From: Crambe crambe
Lineage: Eukaryota; Porifera; Demospongiae; Poecilosclerida; Crambeidae
Reading direction: 5' to 3'
NCBI GenBank assembly: GCA_963924555.1
Contig: OZ004583.1
Span: 4,063,501 to 4,127,500 of the forward strand
Length of the DNA stretch: 64,000 bases
Shown one piece after another: positions 62,932-64,000 of this stretch (position 1 is its first letter; each line of letters opens with the position of its first letter). The notes under the pieces were generated by a model. It worked only from the letters and a program-made list of their open reading frames with translations. It made no database searches and was not told the origin of the DNA. Position numbers and translations under genes: made by a program.

Positions 62932-64000
62932 AAAATAATTTAATACACCATTATGTGAAAGAAGTGGCCAAAAATAAATATTCCTAATGTTCAATACTTA
63001 CTTCCATATTTCCTACTACTTCATTGGTTTCAAGTAACTTTTTCAGTCCAGTATCAATACGATCTCGGGCAAGAACTAACTGCCTAAATGTGTCAATTAA
63101 AAGTAATATGTGATACATTATATGAAAGAATACACCTTCTCTTCGTTTGTAGCATGGTGAGGTAGAGATTGATAAGCTCAAGGTAGCTTGTAGGGGTAGT
63201 GTAATTGTGTCTTCTCAGTTCAGAATAGAATAATTCTGACATATCACTCACACTAGTATGAATTTCAACACACATTTCAGATATCGATTCCTGTAGCAAT
63301 GTAAATGTATAATAGTCACCAGATGATGTATACCACTATCTTACCTTTACAGATTCACTACCTATATCAACATGCTCAAAGAAGCTTTGAGCAACAGACA
63401 GGAGGGCTTCCCTTGGCCATACTGTGAACCAATCGATAGTGCAACAATTTACTAATGATGGAAACATACGACATCGAGATCTGAAAGCATCCCCCACTGG
63501 ACTCATACAGATAACAATGTGGAGTTTCTCTTGAACACGACTAATAAAATGGTTGAATATTCCATCCCTATGATTTAAAGTAAACATTGAAAATAAATAG
63601 ACCCAACAGCAGTGGAATTTCTGCCATGGTGGCCTTATAAATAGTCTGCTTACATGGATGGATGATGAGATCTAATAACTAGTTTACACACTGGCAATGA
63701 AAAATATACCTGTCTCCTTCACTTATTCCATGTTCTTTTGCAATAGGTCTTGTAGCTGCTATGATGTGTTCATACTCATCTGCAGCGAAGAGGTTAGGTA
63801 CTTCCCCAGAGTTTAACATGTTATTTATATCTTCAAGAAATTCTTCAACCACAATCTTGATAGAACATAATAACATTGTTAACATGTAAGTAAATAAATA
63901 AAATAAATAAATAAATAAATATTATACCTGAGTATCAGTAAAGAGGAATACTGTATCCTCTCCTTTTACTCCAGCCATCTCATAAAGCTGCTTTAGGTCT
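51046..64000 (-). CDS. DNAH6: Axonemal dynein heavy chain, DNAH6 type (5' part outside window)
   Basis: A ciliary inner-arm motor subunit. About 35 exons are visible, running off the window at 64000. Order: end of AAA4 ([38 protein letters not shown]), stalk coiled-coil 1 (62882-62657, heptad-like, [19 protein letters not shown]-type), microtubule-binding tip (61413-60957; [30 protein letters not shown]), coiled-coil 2 (60796-59917), AAA5 ([34 protein letters not shown]), AAA6 ([48 protein letters not shown]) and the C-terminal domain ([55 protein letters not shown], stop 51046). The match to the DNAH6 subfamily is strong in several blocks. No stop or frameshift was seen in the exons. Exon borders here are approximate. 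Confidence 0.95.
52211..52234. repeat. (GT)12 microsatellite
   Basis: Twelve GT units in the DNAH6 intron between the exons near 52820 and 52031, followed by an imperfect tgtg-rich tail to about 52256. Confidence 0.95.
52630..52652. repeat. (GA)n microsatellite
   Basis: About 11 GA units in the same DNAH6 intron as the GT tract. Confidence 0.95.
54698..56116. other. DNAH6 intron with minisatellite
   Basis: About 1.4 kb between the exon starting ALGVTWRKL (near 54697) and the exon ending TYIEDH (near 56117). Apart from the tandem repeats at 55181-55295, nothing was recognised. Confidence 0.55.
55181..55295. repeat. Minisatellite, unit gacagttgggcaggcaggtt
   Basis: Three imperfect copies of gacagttgggYaggcaggtt are separated by gacagacagacag-like spacers. 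The effective period is about 35-45 bp. Confidence 0.8.
58043..58356. mobile_element. 314-bp MITE with 9-bp target duplication in DNAH6 intron
   Basis: TAGTCTGGCATAGCACCGCC at 58043 is inverted at the right end (ggcagtgctatgccagacta, ending 58356). The arms are about 68 bp with some mismatches. GATTCTCAG flanks it exactly on both sides (58034-58042 and 58357-58365). A 9-bp duplication fits Mutator-like elements. It is non-coding. Confidence 0.92.
59969..60710. other. DNAH6 intron region between coiled-coil 2 exons
   Basis: Exon sequence ends near 59917 and runs to about 60068; from there to about 60710 is intron. It contains a small hairpin (gtgtgataaaagatatatcacac near 60127). No gene was recognised. 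Confidence 0.4.
61414..62656. other. DNAH6 intron (1.2 kb), nothing recognised
   Basis: Between the stalk exons ending near 62657 and starting near 61413. It is AT-rich, with no repeat ends or coding homology that I could delimit. Confidence 0.5.
62891..62931. repeat. (AAAT)n microsatellite
   Basis: About ten AAAT units just upstream (in transcript sense) of a stalk exon of DNAH6. A similar shorter run lies at 63893-63920. Confidence 0.95.

Overview
The window is a gene-dense, intron-rich, AT-rich animal genome segment. It encodes five conserved eukaryotic housekeeping or ciliary proteins and one lineage-specific receptor, interleaved with many decayed transposons and MITE-like repeats. Short introns (down to about 45-60 nt), frequent 'agctagct' tracts, an axonemal dynein, and transposon-derived HECT, integrase and cysteine-rich genes of types common in marine invertebrates suggest an early-branching metazoan. 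A demosponge of the Amphimedon type is my best guess. That is inference; no species marker was read. There are no bacterial operons, CRISPR arrays or recognisable tRNA/rRNA genes.

Layout. 1-11810 (minus): UFL1, the E3 ligase of the UFM1 pathway. It starts at 11810 and its 3' third lies beyond the window edge. Its fourth intron holds a palindromic MITE, a decayed Ty3/Gypsy-type LTR retrotransposon (itself interrupted by a 611-bp MITE) and a small hairpin repeat. 11811-20666: a transposon-rich block with a 548-bp MITE, a G2E3-like HECT pseudogene, a decayed cysteine-rich 'FTGCD-type' mobile gene inside a possible 1.73-kb inverted-repeat element, and an intron-containing DDE integrase gene with one frameshift. 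20667-33000 (minus): a complete 13-exon Rab GDP-dissociation inhibitor with repeat-laden introns. 33239-39024 (plus): a complete 11-exon F-actin capping protein alpha subunit, divergent from GDI across a 238-bp shared promoter. 39309-46358 (minus): a complete single-pass YWTD/EGF receptor of about 980 aa. 46720-50600 (minus): complete mitochondrial aminomethyltransferase (glycine cleavage T protein) with a presequence exon. 51046-64000 (minus): the C-terminal part of a DNAH6-type axonemal dynein heavy chain, from the end of AAA4 through stalk, AAA5, AAA6 and C-terminal domain.

The host genes do not form one pathway: ufmylation, Rab recycling, actin capping, lipoprotein-receptor-like adhesion or signalling, glycine catabolism and ciliary motility. 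Exon joins for UFL1, GDI, CAPZA, the YWTD/EGF protein and AMT were checked for reading-frame phase by hand and stay open throughout. The material most worth a second look is the 13-20 kb cluster, where three mobile-derived genes and several inverted repeats lie within 7 kb. Next are the YWTD/EGF receptor with its unusual N-terminal region and the dispersed repeat families shared between introns. I found no convincing new multi-gene system.
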